NCBI GenBank assembly: GCA_964503085.1
Contig: CAZCYQ010000009.1
Location: 1-64,000, forward strand
Direction: 5' to 3'
Origin: Bin80 sp964503085
Lineage (GTDB): Bacteria > Bacteroidota > Rhodothermia > Rhodothermales > Bin80
DNA length: 64,000 nt
Position numbers and translations under genes: made by a program. The notes beneath the pieces were generated by a model. The model ran no database searches and was not told the origin of the DNA. It saw nothing but the letters and a program-made list of their open reading frames with translations. Below, piece by piece: positions 63,185-64,000 of the stretch (position 1 is its first letter; each line of letters starts with the position of its first letter).

Positions 63185-64000
63185 TCAAAAATCGACCGAG
63201 TACACTACGAGAATATACTCACCGGATTCACTACGCAGGGTACCGTAAGCGCGTGCGTTGGCGGTATCAATCACGTACAATCTCAGGGTTCTTGGAAGCA
63301 GAACCTGACCGATCATCCTGCCTTCAGAATCAAGCACTTGCCACCGTGCTTCGCTGGCAGGGGCCTCAACGTAGTCTTTGATCCAGATGTTATCCTGATC
63401 ATCAATTACGAAATACCTATACGCAGGCTTGAACTCAGGGTACATCTCCCGAGCTTCTTTTTCTAACCACGCGGGGAAATTGCGTTTCAATGGTACACGA
63501 TCGTGGGGTCGCCGGATAGTGCGGACTGAATCACCGGCCAGTGATGTCACCAAGATGTCAATTTCCGTATTCCAACCCGAGTAGAAAAGCTGACTAGCAC
63601 TCAATTCGAACACCGAGTTAGGGGCAAACTCGGCTTCCCGCACGAATGGGCCGCGATCAGGGTCGAAACCAACATACACGTCCAAGTTCGGCAGGCGAAC
63701 AAGTTCGCGGATACGCTCACCCGACCAAGACGTAAGAACGACGTAACTGTGTCGGGGCTTCTCTACGTTGTCGGCTCCTATCATCGTGTTGTACCGGATA
63801 ATGGGGCCATGATCGGAAACCCCTACGACTGATATGGCGGCTCCCCAGTCGTCTTCGTTGTGTGGGAATCGAATCTGGCGCACAGGCGTGAAGTCTGTCG
63901 GGTCGTACACATGTAAGGTACTTTCCCTCCAATCCATAACGTAGACTGAGTCGGATGGGCCCACATCCACATCACCCACAGAGACATATTCTCCTGGACC
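63185..64000 (-). CDS. Six-bladed beta-propeller-type protein, 5' end beyond the window
   Basis: A partial minus-strand gene. The frame is open to the window edge (7 further codons before the GTG at 63979), so the N-terminus, including any signal peptide, is missing. The 272 visible residues show propeller-like repeats (SVYVMDWRESTLHVYDP, YFVIDDQDNIWIKDY, LYVIDTANARAYGTLRS). It belongs to the broad six-bladed group but is not a close copy of the triplicated proteins at 28-32 kb. Confidence 0.8.
   Translation of the reverse strand, partial: GPGEYVSVGDVDVGPSDSVYVMDWRESTLHVYDPTDFTPVRQIRFPHNEDDWGAAISVVGVSDHGPIIRYNTMIGADNVEKPRHSYVVLTSWSGERIRELVRLPNLDVYVGFDPDRGPFVREAEFAPNSVFELSASQLFYSGWNTEIDILVTSLAGDSVRTIRRPHDRVPLKRNFPAWLEKEAREMYPEFKPAYRYFVIDDQDNIWIKDYVEAPASEARWQVLDSEGRMIGQVLLPRTLRLYVIDTANARAYGTLRSESGEYILVVYSVDF

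Noticed and set aside
63076..63466. Plus-strand frames near the right edge
   Set aside because: They are largely antisense to the beta-propeller gene and have no motif.

Overview
The window is a contiguous chromosome segment of about 50% GC from a Gram-negative bacterium, probably of the Bacteroidota/Rhodothermota group (Rhodothermia-like). This placement is inferred from gene content, not from a marker-gene tree. The support is a division/cell-wall (dcw) cluster without an embedded murF or ddl, a type-B sdhC-sdhA-sdhB succinate dehydrogenase operon, an MltD-like LysM transglycosylase, six-bladed beta-propeller lipoproteins, a 'choice-of-anchor B' protein, an OmpA-type protein with PKD domains, and mostly absent Shine-Dalgarno sequences. 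There are no rRNA or tRNA genes, no CRISPR array and no recognisable transposase.

Layout. Bases 1-1.85 kb are an accessory, apparently decayed stretch: a 23-bp tandem repeat, then three short protein-like reading frames (one a DUF2335 holin-like membrane protein) that are each interrupted by a single in-frame TAG. Bases 1.85-4.4 kb hold a methyltransferase and pyrG. Bases 4.5-19.8 kb are the dcw cluster, preceded by a three-copy MraZ box: mraZ-rsmH-ftsL-ftsI-murE-mraY-murD-ftsW-murG-murC-ftsQ-ftsA-ftsZ, then rpsT. These genes are tightly packed, often with 1-4 bp overlaps, and encode most of lipid II synthesis and the divisome core. An OmpA/PKD protein and a strong terminator close this region (21.4 kb). 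Bases 21.8-27.9 kb carry queG, then on the minus strand a small hypothetical gene, a cyclophilin lipoprotein and lysS, and a divergent FG-GAP/anchor-B secreted protein.

Bases 27.9-32.4 kb are the most unusual accessory locus. A small predicted secreted cysteine-containing protein lies upstream of three tandem copies of a six-bladed beta-propeller protein. Only one of the three copies keeps the lipobox cysteine, and the copies look mosaic. Bases 32.7-34.8 kb encode an overlapping DUF1611/DgcN plus enolase-superfamily epimerase pair, probably for D-glutamate or cell-wall peptide catabolism. Then come alpha-glucan phosphorylase, a secreted hypothetical, and an operon of DPP-IV peptidase, D-aminoacylase-like lipoprotein and acyl-CoA carboxylase beta subunit, which looks like a peptide/amino-acid scavenging unit.

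Bases 44.2-50 kb hold a large LysM lytic transglycosylase with an internally duplicated N-terminus and an orphan 993-residue N6-adenine methyltransferase that may be a single-chain restriction-modification or defence protein. Bases 50.2-56.2 kb hold a cation exchanger, sdhCAB and citrate synthase, all on the minus strand. An 850-bp gene-free leader precedes an RNase E/G gene with no zinc-link cysteines. The plus-strand run continues with an outer-membrane protein, a small hypothetical, a PhnP-like hydrolase and aroQ. nadE (minus) and a truncated beta-propeller gene close the window.
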